Part shown: piece after piece, positions 52,235 through 61,004 of the stretch
How positions within the stretch are numbered: the stretch's first letter is position 1
How the letters are laid out: each line of letters opens with the position of its first letter
Origin: Dysgonomonas sp. PF1-14
GTDB taxonomy: Bacteria > Bacteroidota > Bacteroidia > Bacteroidales > Dysgonomonadaceae
DNA length: 64,000 nt
Reading direction: 5' to 3'
Assembly: GCF_029892965.1 (NCBI RefSeq)
Contig: NZ_JARXWN010000015.1
Coordinates: forward strand, 48,564-112,563
Notes under the pieces: model-generated
Database searches by the model: none
What the model saw: only the letters and a program-made list of their open reading frames with translations
What the model was told of the DNA's origin: nothing
Position numbers and translations under genes: made by a program

Positions 52235-52365
52235 ATAAAGTTCAGAGGCAGATTCCTGCGCCTTTCTTTCTTCTTCTTCCACACATAGGCATATATTGCC
52301 ACTCCGGCTACAGCAGCTACCAAAGTCACTGCCAGTACTTTTTTTGTCGTATCGTTTTGTGCCAT
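52231..52365 (-). CDS. 44-residue single-TM small protein
   Basis: The minus-strand frame MAQNDTTKKVLAVTLVAAVAG... has 44 codons and a TAA stop. It has one 17-19-residue hydrophobic helix (VLAVTLVAAVAGVAIYAYVW) flanked by a basic cluster KKKKERRR, as expected for a membrane peptide with its C-terminus in the cytoplasm. The small-residue bias (Ala, Val, Gly) is typical of such proteins. Its stop overlaps that of the convergent gene by four bases. Family unknown. Confidence 0.6.
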   Translation of the reverse strand: MAQNDTTKKVLAVTLVAAVAGVAIYAYVWKKKKERRRNLPLNFI

Positions 52366-52521
52366 TATCCAATAAAGTTTAGTTATAGGTAAAGATACTA
52401 ACATTATCCGAAAACAGACGGGGAACAGCAGCTAATTAAGATTATTTTATAAGCCCGAAATGGCATGTCGGCACATCGTCCACTCTGCCAAAACTCTTGA
52501 GGCTATTGCAAAACCGGAGAC

Positions 52522-53346
52522 TTAAAACTCTCTCAGTCCGGAGACTTTATACCTGCTCAGAGCTTCAAGCCTCACATTTTTTCCTACTATCCCGCCATTT
52601 TGCAATAAGGCTTCTTCTACAGCTTTATAAGCTATTTCGGGATGGTTGTTGTCCTGACTGAGATGGCACAGCCAGATGTTCTTTATCTTCTCGTTGTATA
52701 TACTCCCTATAAATTCGGCAGACAAACGGTTGCTGAGATGTCCCATGCCATTGCCTATACGTTGTTTCAGATAATAAGGGTACTTACCTGCCTGCAACAT
52801 ATATTCGTCATAATTGGCTTCTATTACCAGATGATTGGCACGGCAGGCATATTCTTTTATAGTATCGGTAATGCTGCCCACATCGGTCGCAAGCACAAAG
52901 GTCTGCTCATCGAACTCGATATGATAGCCTACGTTCTCTATACTGTCGTGAGGCACATCGAATGCTGTTATACGGAAATCGTTTATGGTAAAAGGTTCTC
53001 CCTTCTTTATAATCCGTCGTGAGCGGGTAAGGTCTGCCTGCACTACCCTGTTACGGAGAATACCTTCGTGAACGGTTTCGGTGGTATAGACAGGAATATT
53101 GTATTTATCGCCGAAGCAACCTACTGTCTTTATATGATCGGCATGATCGTGAGTTACCAATACGGCGACTATTTTATGGAACGGCACACCGTATTCGCGC
53201 AATGCTTTCTGAACAGAGCGTATACCTATGCCCGCATCGATAAGAATACCGCATTCGCTGGAGCCCAGATAGTAACAGTTACCGCTGCTGCCACTACCCA
53301 TGCTGAAGAACTTATATTTGTGTTGTGTAAATAAATCGTATTGCAT
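52522..53346 (-). CDS. MBL-fold hydrolase, WalJ/YycJ type
   Basis: The 274-residue protein belongs to the metallo-beta-lactamase fold: FFSMGSGSSGNCYYLG at the start, HDHADHI (metal-binding HxHxDH, about residues 65-70), DVPHDSIENVGYHI and LATDVGSI. The SGSSGNCYYL beginning and overall length match YycJ/WalJ, linked in Firmicutes to cell-wall and DNA-replication coordination. ATG 53346 lies only seven bases after a -7 element (53354-53361), so a nearly leaderless mRNA is expected; a later Met (53301) would remove a conserved strand. Confidence 0.9.
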   Translation of the reverse strand: MQYDLFTQHKYKFFSMGSGSSGNCYYLGSSECGILIDAGIGIRSVQKALREYGVPFHKIVAVLVTHDHADHIKTVGCFGDKYNIPVYTTETVHEGILRNRVVQADLTRSRRIIKKGEPFTINDFRITAFDVPHDSIENVGYHIEFDEQTFVLATDVGSITDTIKEYACRANHLVIEANYDEYMLQAGKYPYYLKQRIGNGMGHLSNRLSAEFIGSIYNEKIKNIWLCHLSQDNNHPEIAYKAVEEALLQNGGIVGKNVRLEALSRYKVSGLREF

Positions 53347-53353
53347 AACCTTA

Positions 53354-53361
53354 CAAAGGTA
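53354..53361 (-). promoter_or_regulatory. -7 element 7 nt before the WalJ-like start codon
   Basis: CAAAGGTA reads TACCTTTG on the minus strand, a full match, seven bases before ATG 53346. Confidence 0.5.
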
Positions 53362-53441
53362 TGGAGTATCGCCAATAAAAAAAGTGTCCGTAACGTTAAA
53401 GTTATGAACACTTAGTATAAATTATCCTTTACAAAGCATGA

Positions 53442-53774
53442 TTAGCCTTTCTTCAAAAACTCGGTTCTGAGCACAATGCTCGATCCGTCTATTTTGCAAT
53501 CCACCTCTTCCGGTTCTTCCGTCAGGCGGATACTTTTTACTTTTGTTCCTCGTTTGATCACCATCGACGATCCCTTTACTTTCAGGTCTTTAATTACGGT
53601 TACGGCATCGCCATCCATCAGTTCAGCACCGTTACTGTCTCTGGGTATCATGTCTTCTGTTTCTGTGCCGGCTTCGCCTGTCCATTCGTGAAAGCAATCG
53701 GGACATACAAATGATGTTCCATCGAAATACGTATTTTCCATGCTGCACACCGGACAATTCGGAGTTCCTTCCAT
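53442..53774 (-). CDS. YjdM/PhnA-like zinc-ribbon protein
   Basis: The 110-residue protein begins MEGTPNCPVCSMENTYFDGTSFVCPDCFHEW with two CxxC pairs (a zinc ribbon), followed by a KOW/SH3-like beta domain (LMDGDAVTVIKDLKVKGSSMVIKRGTKVKSIRL). This is the YjdM family, formerly called PhnA or alkylphosphonate utilisation protein, although no phosphonate enzymes are nearby and the true role is unclear. ATG 53774 is used; the longer open frame is not protein-like and contains the promoter at 53803-53810. Confidence 0.9.
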   Translation of the reverse strand: MEGTPNCPVCSMENTYFDGTSFVCPDCFHEWTGEAGTETEDMIPRDSNGAELMDGDAVTVIKDLKVKGSSMVIKRGTKVKSIRLTEEPEEVDCKIDGSSIVLRTEFLKKG

Positions 53775-53802
53775 TTTAGCTAGTTTTTTAGTGTTAAAGC
53801 CA

Positions 53803-53810
53803 CAAAGATA
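53803..53810 (-). promoter_or_regulatory. -7 promoter element for the YjdM-like gene
   Basis: CAAAGATA reads TATCTTTG on the minus strand and lies 28 nt before ATG 53774. Confidence 0.6.
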
Positions 53811-53905
53811 AGGGAAATAGAAACAGGTTGCAAATAGACAGTATTTTACACCAAATTTAAGGACTAAACAGGGTAAGCTTATGACTAATATACCAAAAAA
53901 TGATG

Positions 53906-53913
53906 TATCTTTG
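53906..53913 (+). promoter_or_regulatory. -7 promoter element for guaA
   Basis: TATCTTTG matches TAnnTTTG and ends 39 nt before ATG 53953. It excludes the more upstream start at 53881. Confidence 0.65.
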
Positions 53914-53952
53914 CACTCATTAAATAACAACTCCCTCTTATCATTATTTCTT

Positions 53953-55473
53953 ATGCAAGAGAAAATTATCATCCTCGATTTCGGGTCGCAGACCACCCTA
54001 CTGATCGGGCGCAGGATCAGAGAGTTAAATACATACTGCGAAATAGTACCTTACAACAAATTTCCTTTCGGAGACGACTCTGTAAAAGGAGTAATCCTAT
54101 CGGGCAGTCCGTTCTCGGTAAACGATGCCAATGCTTTCAAACCTGACCTCAGCCAGATCAGGGGCAAATATCCTGTATTGGGTATCTGTTACGGAGCACA
54201 GTATCTGGCATATACATCGGGAGGAAAAATAGAAAAAAGCGATTCCCGCGAATATGGCAGGGCACATCTCACACAGATAAAACCGGGAGTAGCTTTATTC
54301 GACGGAATATCGGAGGGTTCGCAGGTATGGATGTCGCACGGAGATTCTATTACTGTTATCCCCGACAATTTTGAGGCTGTGGCTGGAACAGAAGATCTGG
54401 AAACAGCTGCCTACAAGGTAAAAGGAGAAGAGACTTGGGCTGTACAGTTTCACCCTGAAGTATATCATACGACAGACGGTACACGCCTGTTGAGCAACTT
54501 CCTCAATATATGCCATTCTAAAAGGGGCTGGAGTCCGGCTTCGTTCATAGATACTACTGTTGCCGAACTGAAAGCCCAACTGGGTGACGATAAAGTCATT
54601 CTGGCGCTTTCGGGTGGGGTGGACTCTTCCGTTACGGCTGTTTTGCTGAACAGGGCAATAGGCAAGAATCTGACTTGTGTATTTGTAAATCATGGATTGT
54701 TACGCAAAAATGAGTTCGAAACTGTATTGAAAGACTACGAACATCTGGGACTGAATGTAATCGGTGTAGATGCAAGAGAACGCTTTTACAAAGAGCTTGC
54801 AGGAGTAACCGATCCTGAGCGCAAGCGTAAGATCATTGGTAAAGGATTTATTGATGTATTCGATGAAGAAGCACACAAGCTGAAAGATATAAAATGGCTG
54901 GGACAGGGAACTATCTACCCTGACGTAATAGAATCGCTATCTATTACCGGAACAGTTATAAAATCGCATCATAACGTAGGCGGTTTACCTGAGAAGATGA
55001 ACCTCAAACTGGTAGAACCTCTACGCCTATTGTTCAAAGATGAGGTACGCCGCGTAGGACTTGAACTTGGCATGAAGGAATCACTAATCAGAAGACATCC
55101 GTTTCCGGGTCCCGGACTAGGTATTCGCATACTTGGAGATATCACTCCCGAGAAAGTAGAGATCATACAGAATGCCGATGATATTTATATCCGTATGCTT
55201 CGCCAGAATAATCTTTACGACAAGGTATGGCAGGCAGGAGCAATTCTTCTCCCTATTAAATCTGTCGGTGTAATGGGCGATGAACGCACATACGAAAATA
55301 CGGTTGCTTTGCGTGCTGTTACGTCTACTGATGGAATGACTGCCGACTGGGCACATCTGCCTTATGAATTCCTTGCGAAGGTATCGAACGAGATCATCAA
55401 CAAGGTAAAAGGTGTAAACCGTGTGGTATATGACATTTCGTCGAAACCGCCGGCAACGATAGAGTGGGAGTAG
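53953..55473 (+). CDS. guaA: GMP synthase (glutamine-hydrolysing)
   Basis: GuaA aminates XMP to GMP. The 506-residue protein has a class I amidotransferase domain with catalytic C79 ([11 protein letters not shown]), H167 and E169 (FHPE). An ATP-pyrophosphatase domain follows with [13 protein letters not shown] (P-loop at about 219-226), and a C-terminal dimerisation domain ends [11 protein letters not shown] 53953 is set by the promoter at 53906-53913 and by the family N-terminus (IIILDFGSQ). It converges on the PurF-like gene, with a shared terminator between them. Confidence 0.97.
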   Translation: MQEKIIILDFGSQTTLLIGRRIRELNTYCEIVPYNKFPFGDDSVKGVILSGSPFSVNDANAFKPDLSQIRGKYPVLGICYGAQYLAYTSGGKIEKSDSREYGRAHLTQIKPGVALFDGISEGSQVWMSHGDSITVIPDNFEAVAGTEDLETAAYKVKGEETWAVQFHPEVYHTTDGTRLLSNFLNICHSKRGWSPASFIDTTVAELKAQLGDDKVILALSGGVDSSVTAVLLNRAIGKNLTCVFVNHGLLRKNEFETVLKDYEHLGLNVIGVDARERFYKELAGVTDPERKRKIIGKGFIDVFDEEAHKLKDIKWLGQGTIYPDVIESLSITGTVIKSHHNVGGLPEKMNLKLVEPLRLLFKDEVRRVGLELGMKESLIRRHPFPGPGLGIRILGDITPEKVEIIQNADDIYIRMLRQNNLYDKVWQAGAILLPIKSVGVMGDERTYENTVALRAVTSTDGMTADWAHLPYEFLAKVSNEIINKVKGVNRVVYDISSKPPATIEWE

Positions 55474-55510
55474 TAGATCTAATAAACACCAAGAACTGAG
55501 ATAAAAATAA

Positions 55511-55530
55511 GGGCTATCATACGATAGCCC
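55511..55530. terminator. Hairpin terminator between guaA and the PurF-like gene
   Basis: GGGCTATC (55511-55518) and GATAGCCC (55523-55530) form a perfect 8-bp stem with a 4-nt loop in the convergent gap, so it can serve both directions. Confidence 0.8.
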
Positions 55531-55560
55531 TCATTGTATTATATAAATCTTAGTTACAGA

Positions 55561-57459
55561 TTATTTGTAAGCTCTCAATTCAATACCCTCTATATAATTT
55601 AGGAATGCCGTATTCACCATTCTGTTTCCGCCCGGTGTAGGATAATCGCCAGAGAAATACCAGTCGCCCTTATGATCAGGTGTAGCTTTGTGCAGATTCT
55701 CTATACTCTGGAAAACGATTTCTATCTTAGCCTGCGTACCTTTCGGTGTCAGCATTTCGGCCATCTTGGCAGAAATCTCTTCATCTGTAAACGGTGCATA
55801 TATCTCCTTCACATAATTTACAATCTCTTCTTTCGGCTTATCTTTCTGAGCCAGCGATTTGCGATATACTTCATCTATCAGCGATTGCATGCCTCTTTCC
55901 TTCAAAAGCTCTATGGCTGCTCTGAAAGCTGCAAATTCGCTCATGCGCGACATGTCTATCCCGTAGCAATCGGGGTAACGTATCTGAGGAGAGGATGAAA
56001 CGATCACAATCTTCTTCGGATGAGTGCGGTCAAGCATCTTGATTATACTTTGTTTCAACGTTGTTCCACGCACAATACTGTCATCGATCACTACAAGATT
56101 GTCTTCGTAAGGACGGATAGAATCGTATGTGACATCATAAACGTGTGCCGCCAAGTCTTCACGGTTACCATCCTGTGCGATAAATGTACGAAGCTTGATA
56201 TCTTTGATAACAACCTTCTCTGTTCGCACACGCATCGACAGTATTCGCTGTAATTCTTCTTCTTTTATAGAAGGACCTTTTTCAGTGATCTTACGCAGCT
56301 TCACATCGTTCATGTGCTTGTTCAGTGCTTCCGTCATACCGAAGAAAGCCACTTCGGCTGTATTCGGTATAAAAGAGAAGACCGTATGTTGAATATCCGA
56401 GTCAATAGATTTAAGTATAGGATTTAGCAACAGTTTACCCAACTCCTTGCGTTCGTTGTAAATATCGGCATCCGAACCACGCGAAAAGTATATACGTTCG
56501 AATGAACAAGGTGTCACCCTCTTAGGTTCCTGTATTTGGGAGAACATCACACGTCCGTCCTTCTTCACTATGATGGCCTGTCCCGGATTCAGCTCTTTAA
56601 TATCCGGCACATCCAGCCCCAAAGCTGTCTGTATCACAGGACGCTCCGATGCTACCACGACAATTTCGTCATCGTGATAATAGAATGCAGGTCGTATGCC
56701 CCACGGATCGCGATAGACAAAGCCGTCACCGCAACCGATAAGTCCGCCAATGGTAAAACCTCCGTCCCATTTCTCACTCGCTTTGTTGAGCAGAAAATGT
56801 ATGTCCAGATTGTCCGCAATGATCTTGTTAAGTTCCTCACCTTTCACCTTACGGTCTTTTCCATATTTATCGTACTGGTATTGTACCTCCCTGTCAAGAT
56901 GGTGACCCAACGATTCGAGCAAAACAAATGTATCGGCAAAGTCACGCGGATGCTGCCCTTCTGCAAGCAGTTCAGCAAACAGTTCGTCTACATTTGTCAT
57001 GTTGAAGTTACCCGCCAGTGCCAGATTGCGCGTCCGCCAGTTGTTACGCCTCATAAAAGGATGCACGTATGATATGCCGGTCTTTCCTGTAGTGCTGTAG
57101 CGCAGATGCCCCAAAAACAGTTCTCCGGCGAATGGCAAGTATTGGCTTGCATATACCGGGTCGTGCAGCTTTTCGGAATCTACCTTTTCATAATTTTTGT
57201 AGACATTGGAGAAAATCTCAGATATGGCACCCGAGCCTGTCGCACGCTCTCTGAAAATGAACTCGCTGCCGGGAGGCGAATCAAGCTTCACCACAGCCAA
57301 CCCTGCACCTTCCTGTCCACGATTGTGCTGTTTTTCCATTAGTAAGTACAGCTTGTTCAGTCCATACTGCCATGTTCCATACTTTTCCTGATAGTAGTTA
57401 AGCGGCTTTAGCAAGCGTATCATTACAATACCGCATTCGTGCTTTAAAGGCTCTGTCAT
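55561..57459 (-). CDS. Long PurF-like amidophosphoribosyltransferase
   Basis: The 632-residue protein has an N-terminal glutamine amidotransferase class II domain: MTEPLKHECGIVMIR, where Cys9 would become the N-terminal nucleophile after removal of eight residues, and QHNRGQEGAGLAVVK near 44-58. Its phosphoribosyltransferase domain has the PRPP loop VVIDDSIVRGTT (456-467). It is about 130 residues longer than typical PurF; the surplus includes an insertion around 385-430 and a C-terminal extension. It may be PurF itself or a paralog with another acceptor. It has its own promoter and is convergent with guaA. Confidence 0.85.
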   Translation of the reverse strand: MTEPLKHECGIVMIRLLKPLNYYQEKYGTWQYGLNKLYLLMEKQHNRGQEGAGLAVVKLDSPPGSEFIFRERATGSGAISEIFSNVYKNYEKVDSEKLHDPVYASQYLPFAGELFLGHLRYSTTGKTGISYVHPFMRRNNWRTRNLALAGNFNMTNVDELFAELLAEGQHPRDFADTFVLLESLGHHLDREVQYQYDKYGKDRKVKGEELNKIIADNLDIHFLLNKASEKWDGGFTIGGLIGCGDGFVYRDPWGIRPAFYYHDDEIVVVASERPVIQTALGLDVPDIKELNPGQAIIVKKDGRVMFSQIQEPKRVTPCSFERIYFSRGSDADIYNERKELGKLLLNPILKSIDSDIQHTVFSFIPNTAEVAFFGMTEALNKHMNDVKLRKITEKGPSIKEEELQRILSMRVRTEKVVIKDIKLRTFIAQDGNREDLAAHVYDVTYDSIRPYEDNLVVIDDSIVRGTTLKQSIIKMLDRTHPKKIVIVSSSPQIRYPDCYGIDMSRMSEFAAFRAAIELLKERGMQSLIDEVYRKSLAQKDKPKEEIVNYVKEIYAPFTDEEISAKMAEMLTPKGTQAKIEIVFQSIENLHKATPDHKGDWYFSGDYPTPGGNRMVNTAFLNYIEGIELRAYK

Positions 57460-57496
57460 AGATAATCTCCTTCTTGAGAATGTTTATTTGAGGCTA

Positions 57497-57504
57497 CAAA
57501 GATA
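57497..57504 (-). promoter_or_regulatory. -7 promoter element for the PurF-like gene
   Basis: CAAAGATA reads TATCTTTG on the minus strand and lies 37 nt before ATG 57459. Confidence 0.6.
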
Positions 57505-57569
57505 ATATGATTTTCAACGCAAACCTAGAAAAATCGAGATGTAGAAATCATAAATAGTCGGCCTATTAT

Positions 57570-59330
57570 TCAGCTAAGTTCCAATCCGAATTCGTCTTTC
57601 AACTTGCGAAGGCTCTCATTTTCTTCCATCATCAGGTTGAACTTTTCGGCAGGGGTAAAAGCCAGTTTCTTTTCATTATCCTCGCTGATACGCACCTGCA
57701 TCTGTAACTGTGTATTACGAAGCTGAGATTTCAGTTTGTACAGAATATCCATCTTATTTTCAAGCAATCGCTGCTCCTGAACAGGATTGTTTACAACCAC
57801 TTCGAAGACTGAATTCTCTAACAGGCTTGGCAAACAGTTCAACATTGTATTTTTCAGATGATGCTCTTCGGTCAGCTCTTCGGCATAGGCTTTCCACTCA
57901 TTGATAAGCTGCAATGGAGTAAAGCGCTCATTGAGCACCTCAATAGTCATTGCCGGCTTGTCTGCCTCCTGCTCTTTTTTCTGTCCTAATGCTGATATGG
58001 AAATACCTAATCCTCCCGTACTGGCTTTTGGAGCAGCAGACACTGAAGGCTCACCCACTTTCGGAGGTGTAATTCTGGAAACGGGACTAGTTTGTGGTGT
58101 AGTTGCAGCTACATTTGCAGTCGGTTGTGGTTGCGTCTGAGATTGTACAGGTCTGGACGGCGATGTCTGAGCCGGAGCCTGATTTGAAAATACAGGTTCA
58201 ATTACCTGCTTTTTTTTTTGATCTTCCAAACCATTAGGGGAAGATAGTTGGCAGAGCCTTATAATCGTCAGATCGGAGAGTAACCGTTTATTCCGGCTGA
58301 GCCTGTAATTGAGATCACTTTCGTTGACTATATCTATCGCTTTATAGAGAAACTCATTGCTGCATTTCTTTGCCGTTTCTATATAACGGTCACGAATAGA
58401 AGCTCCCACTTCGAACAGTTCGGCTGTTTTAGGGTCTTTACACAAAAGCAAGTCTCTGAAATGAGATGCGATCCCCGTTATCACATTATTGCCGTCGAAG
58501 CCTTTACTAAGTATCTCGTTCAGTATCAGCAATCCTTCTACGACATTATTTGTAAGAATACAATCCGTCAGTTTGAAATAGTATTCATAGTCCAATACAT
58601 TCAGGTTCTCGATAACTGCCTTATAGGTCACATTTCCACCTGTAAAGCTTACTACCTGATCGAATATAGAAAGGGCATCGCGCATCCCTCCGTCAGCTTT
58701 CTGAGCGAGTACGTTCAGTGCTTCGGGTTCTGCCTGTACATTTTCCTGTGAAGCGACATATTCAAGATGCTCGACAGTATCTTTAATCGTGATACGACTG
58801 AAATCGTATATTTGGCAACGCGAAAGAATAGTAGGCAGTATCTTATGTTTCTCGGTAGTAGCCAGAATAAATATAGCGTGGTGAGGTGGTTCTTCCAATG
58901 TCTTCAGGAAGGCATTGAAAGCCGCCTGAGACAACATATGTACCTCGTCAATAATATATACCTTATATTTTCCTATCTGTGGCGGTATTCTTACCTGCTC
59001 TATCAGCGAACGGATATCGTCTACCGAGTTGTTCGATGCGGCATCGAGTTCGTGTATATTAAACGAACGCTGCTCATTGAAAGCCACGCACGATTCGCAC
59101 TGATTGCATGCTTCGCCATCGGCAGCCGGAGAAAGACAGTTTATAGTCTTGGCAAAAATACGGGCGCAGGTGGTCTTCCCCACTCCACGTGGTCCGCAAA
59201 ACAGGTAGGCATGCGCCAATTTACCCGATGCGATCGCATTTTTCAGTGTGGTGGTTAATGCCCGTTGCCCTACAACCGAATTGAAGTTCATCGGGCGATA
59301 TTTCCGAGCCGAAACTATATAGTTATCCAT
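57570..59330 (-). CDS. dnaX: DNA polymerase III subunit gamma/tau
   Basis: DnaX is the motor of the clamp loader and, as tau, links polymerases to the helicase. The 586-residue protein has Walker A GPRGVGKTT (46-54), the four-cysteine zinc module (C65, C75, C78, C81), Walker B with IIDEVHMLS (126-134) and the sensor-1 region FILATTEKHKI. A Pro/Gln/Thr-rich linker (about 385-445) leads to a C-terminal domain. The short-form frameshift signal of some species was not identified. The promoter is at 59356-59363. Confidence 0.97.
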   Translation of the reverse strand: MDNYIVSARKYRPMNFNSVVGQRALTTTLKNAIASGKLAHAYLFCGPRGVGKTTCARIFAKTINCLSPAADGEACNQCESCVAFNEQRSFNIHELDAASNNSVDDIRSLIEQVRIPPQIGKYKVYIIDEVHMLSQAAFNAFLKTLEEPPHHAIFILATTEKHKILPTILSRCQIYDFSRITIKDTVEHLEYVASQENVQAEPEALNVLAQKADGGMRDALSIFDQVVSFTGGNVTYKAVIENLNVLDYEYYFKLTDCILTNNVVEGLLILNEILSKGFDGNNVITGIASHFRDLLLCKDPKTAELFEVGASIRDRYIETAKKCSNEFLYKAIDIVNESDLNYRLSRNKRLLSDLTIIRLCQLSSPNGLEDQKKKQVIEPVFSNQAPAQTSPSRPVQSQTQPQPTANVAATTPQTSPVSRITPPKVGEPSVSAAPKASTGGLGISISALGQKKEQEADKPAMTIEVLNERFTPLQLINEWKAYAEELTEEHHLKNTMLNCLPSLLENSVFEVVVNNPVQEQRLLENKMDILYKLKSQLRNTQLQMQVRISEDNEKKLAFTPAEKFNLMMEENESLRKLKDEFGLELS

Positions 59331-59355
59331 TCTTATCTTTCCTCTTTTAGCAATA

Positions 59356-59363
59356 CAAAGCTA
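59356..59363 (-). promoter_or_regulatory. -7 promoter element for dnaX
   Basis: CAAAGCTA reads TAGCTTTG on the minus strand and lies 25 nt before ATG 59330. Confidence 0.6.
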
Positions 59364-59495
59364 TGAAAAAAAACGGAAACTAAAAAGGTAAAAAATGTGA
59401 TTACCTTCATATACCAAAATAGACATGTAGAACCTATATATCCACAGAATACTCCTCCATATTTCATTATTAATTCATTTTTTCGACAGAAAGCA

Positions 59496-59524
59496 TTGTT
59501 TTAAGAAAAATAATTATACCTTTG
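59496..59524 (+). promoter_or_regulatory. -33/-7 promoter for tRNA-Leu
   Basis: TTG at 59496-59498 and TACCTTTG at 59517-59524 are 18 nt apart; the tRNA begins 24 nt later. Confidence 0.65.
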
Positions 59525-59547
59525 TACCCGCTAACGCAATTAGCTAC

Positions 59548-59629
59548 GCGGATGTGGCGTAATTGGTAGCCGCGCCAGACTTAGGATCTGGTGCCGTGAG
59601 GCGTGGGGGTTCGAGTCCCTTCATCCGCA
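59548..59629 (+). tRNA. tRNA-Leu, anticodon UAG
   Basis: The 82-nt gene folds as a class II tRNA. The acceptor stem GCGGATG (59548-59554) pairs with CATCCGC (59622-59628), and the anticodon stem CCAGA/TCTGG encloses the loop CTTAGGA with anticodon TAG, reading CUA and other CUN leucine codons. A long variable arm (GTGCCGTGAGGCG region) and the T-loop TTCGAGT are present. CCA is not encoded. It is a single, independently transcribed gene with its own promoter and terminator. Confidence 0.96.
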
Positions 59630-59633
59630 CTGA

Positions 59634-59676
59634 GAGCGACAAATTGAAGATTTTCTTCTTTTTGTCGCTTTTTTTA
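59634..59676 (+). terminator. Rho-independent terminator after tRNA-Leu
   Basis: AGCGACAAA pairs with TTTGTCGCT, with a further GAAGA/TCTTC inner stem, and is followed by seven T. Confidence 0.9.
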
Positions 59677-59681
59677 ATATA

Positions 59682-60314
59682 TTAGTGTCGTTTTACTTTC
59701 AATAAAACATAGGGAATAATGCCAAATAATATAAATATTATTACGATACGCCTTAGCCAATACGCCTCTTCCCAGAATTTTGAGAAAGATGATTTCTTTA
59801 TCCATTTGTCAACCTCTTTTTTGGATTTAAAAAACCAGACATTATCAAAATTATCACTCTGATATACAACAAATACAGAATCATTATATTTAAACGGGGG
59901 AATCGTAGAATAATCCTTACAAATAGTATGTATTTTATCATCAGATAGAAGGAATCTGCAAAAAACCGTTGAATGCGAATTTGGCGTCGCTGTATGAAAT
60001 TTTATATTTACTACTCTGCCTTTTGTTGTTGCATAACCTTCAAGTAAGTTATCTGTTTTAGTTTTTAAATCTAAATATGAAAAGAATGTAAACGCAAGGA
60101 AAAATACAATTAGCATAATTGAATCGGTAATATGCTCTGTATTATTCTCTGCTATCAAACAGCAGAAAGTGGCAGCCAGCAATGGAACAGTAATCGGGAA
60201 ATAAGGATATTCATAGATGGTACAACGAATGAAATAAATAAACGACAAGACATAAAATGCAAAGCCAATATACTTAAGGGTTTTTGGTTTTATTTTTCTC
60301 AATACTTGTTTCAT
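59682..60314 (-). CDS. Hypothetical membrane protein (DUF3592-like)
   Basis: The 210-residue protein has two or three N-terminal helices (about 13-31, 36-52 and 62-80), a soluble beta-rich loop (GYATTKGRVVNIKFHTATPNSHSTVFCRFLLSDDKIHTI) and a final helix (about 186-203). The loop pattern G-x-V-x-x-I-x-x...Y-x-x-x-D-x-V-x-V-x-Y resembles DUF3592 proteins, but this is a weak match. Its ATG overlaps the TGA of the GNAT gene (ATGA), so the two are translationally coupled. Confidence 0.6.
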   Translation of the reverse strand: MKQVLRKIKPKTLKYIGFAFYVLSFIYFIRCTIYEYPYFPITVPLLAATFCCLIAENNTEHITDSIMLIVFFLAFTFFSYLDLKTKTDNLLEGYATTKGRVVNIKFHTATPNSHSTVFCRFLLSDDKIHTICKDYSTIPPFKYNDSVFVVYQSDNFDNVWFFKSKKEVDKWIKKSSFSKFWEEAYWLRRIVIIFILFGIIPYVLLKVKRH

Positions 60315-60973
60315 CCGATCCCCTCTTTCATCAAATCTAACTTCATGTTACAATTATAATACCTGTTCTCTTTAAAAGTGACATATCCTTCATCGAGTTT
60401 GTCAAATCCCAAGCGGGAATAAAATACCACATTTTCGGGTAACTGTGTAGTTAGCCCTAACAGATGGCAAGCAGAGCCGGAAGCCACAAGACGGTCTATT
60501 GCGTGCCTGACCATTAAAGAGCCGATGCCACAACCCCTGTACTCCTCTTTTACAACGACCATAGACAGATAATGATGTTCCTGATTTTCCAGCGATTCCG
60601 TCAATAGTTTCTTATTCTTTGCATCCAGACTAAGCATTCTGATCAAAGTACTGAGTCCAAACTTTGAAATGAAGCGGGGTATACCGATTTGAAAATATAT
60701 GGAGATACTATTTGATACACCTTGTGGAGGAATTAATGAATATGTTCCGACTATCGCACTTGAGCTCTTTTCTTTTACAACCATTGTCAACGGTTGTTTC
60801 CGGTTATTCATCAGCAGGCTTGTCCGGAACAACCACAACAAGCCTTCTCTTAGCTGACTTTTATCTTTGAAAACAGCAGAATATGCCGGATTGGTATAAA
60901 AGGCATCTGTCAGTACTACTGCCACTTCATCAATCTCAGAATGCTGTATCTGTTTTATTTCAAAGTTGTTCAT
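60311..60973 (-). CDS. GNAT-family N-acetyltransferase
   Basis: The 220-residue protein contains the acetyl-CoA-binding motif VVVKEEYRGCGIGSLMVRHAIDRL (R/Q-x-x-G-x-G/A pattern, about residues 136-159) followed by LGLTTQLPENVVFYSRLGFDKLDEGYV, the usual C-terminal strand and helix of the GNAT fold. The substrate cannot be inferred. It overlaps the next membrane-protein gene by four bases and lies 31 nt after the lipoprotein gene in the same direction. Confidence 0.9.
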   Translation of the reverse strand: MNNFEIKQIQHSEIDEVAVVLTDAFYTNPAYSAVFKDKSQLREGLLWLFRTSLLMNNRKQPLTMVVKEKSSSAIVGTYSLIPPQGVSNSISIYFQIGIPRFISKFGLSTLIRMLSLDAKNKKLLTESLENQEHHYLSMVVVKEEYRGCGIGSLMVRHAIDRLVASGSACHLLGLTTQLPENVVFYSRLGFDKLDEGYVTFKENRYYNCNMKLDLMKEGIG

Positions 60974-61004
60974 ATTCTATAATCTCCGTTACACACTCTC
61001 GCTT

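Noticed and set aside
52142..52372. 76-codon minus-strand frame overlapping the 44-residue gene
   Set aside because: It is out of frame with the membrane peptide and includes the antisense of the neighbouring gene; the 44-codon frame is far more protein-like.
56536..57072. 178-codon plus-strand frame inside the PurF-like gene
   Set aside because: Antisense shadow; no conserved pattern.
58767..59258. 163-codon plus-strand frame inside dnaX
   Set aside because: Antisense shadow of the ATPase domain.
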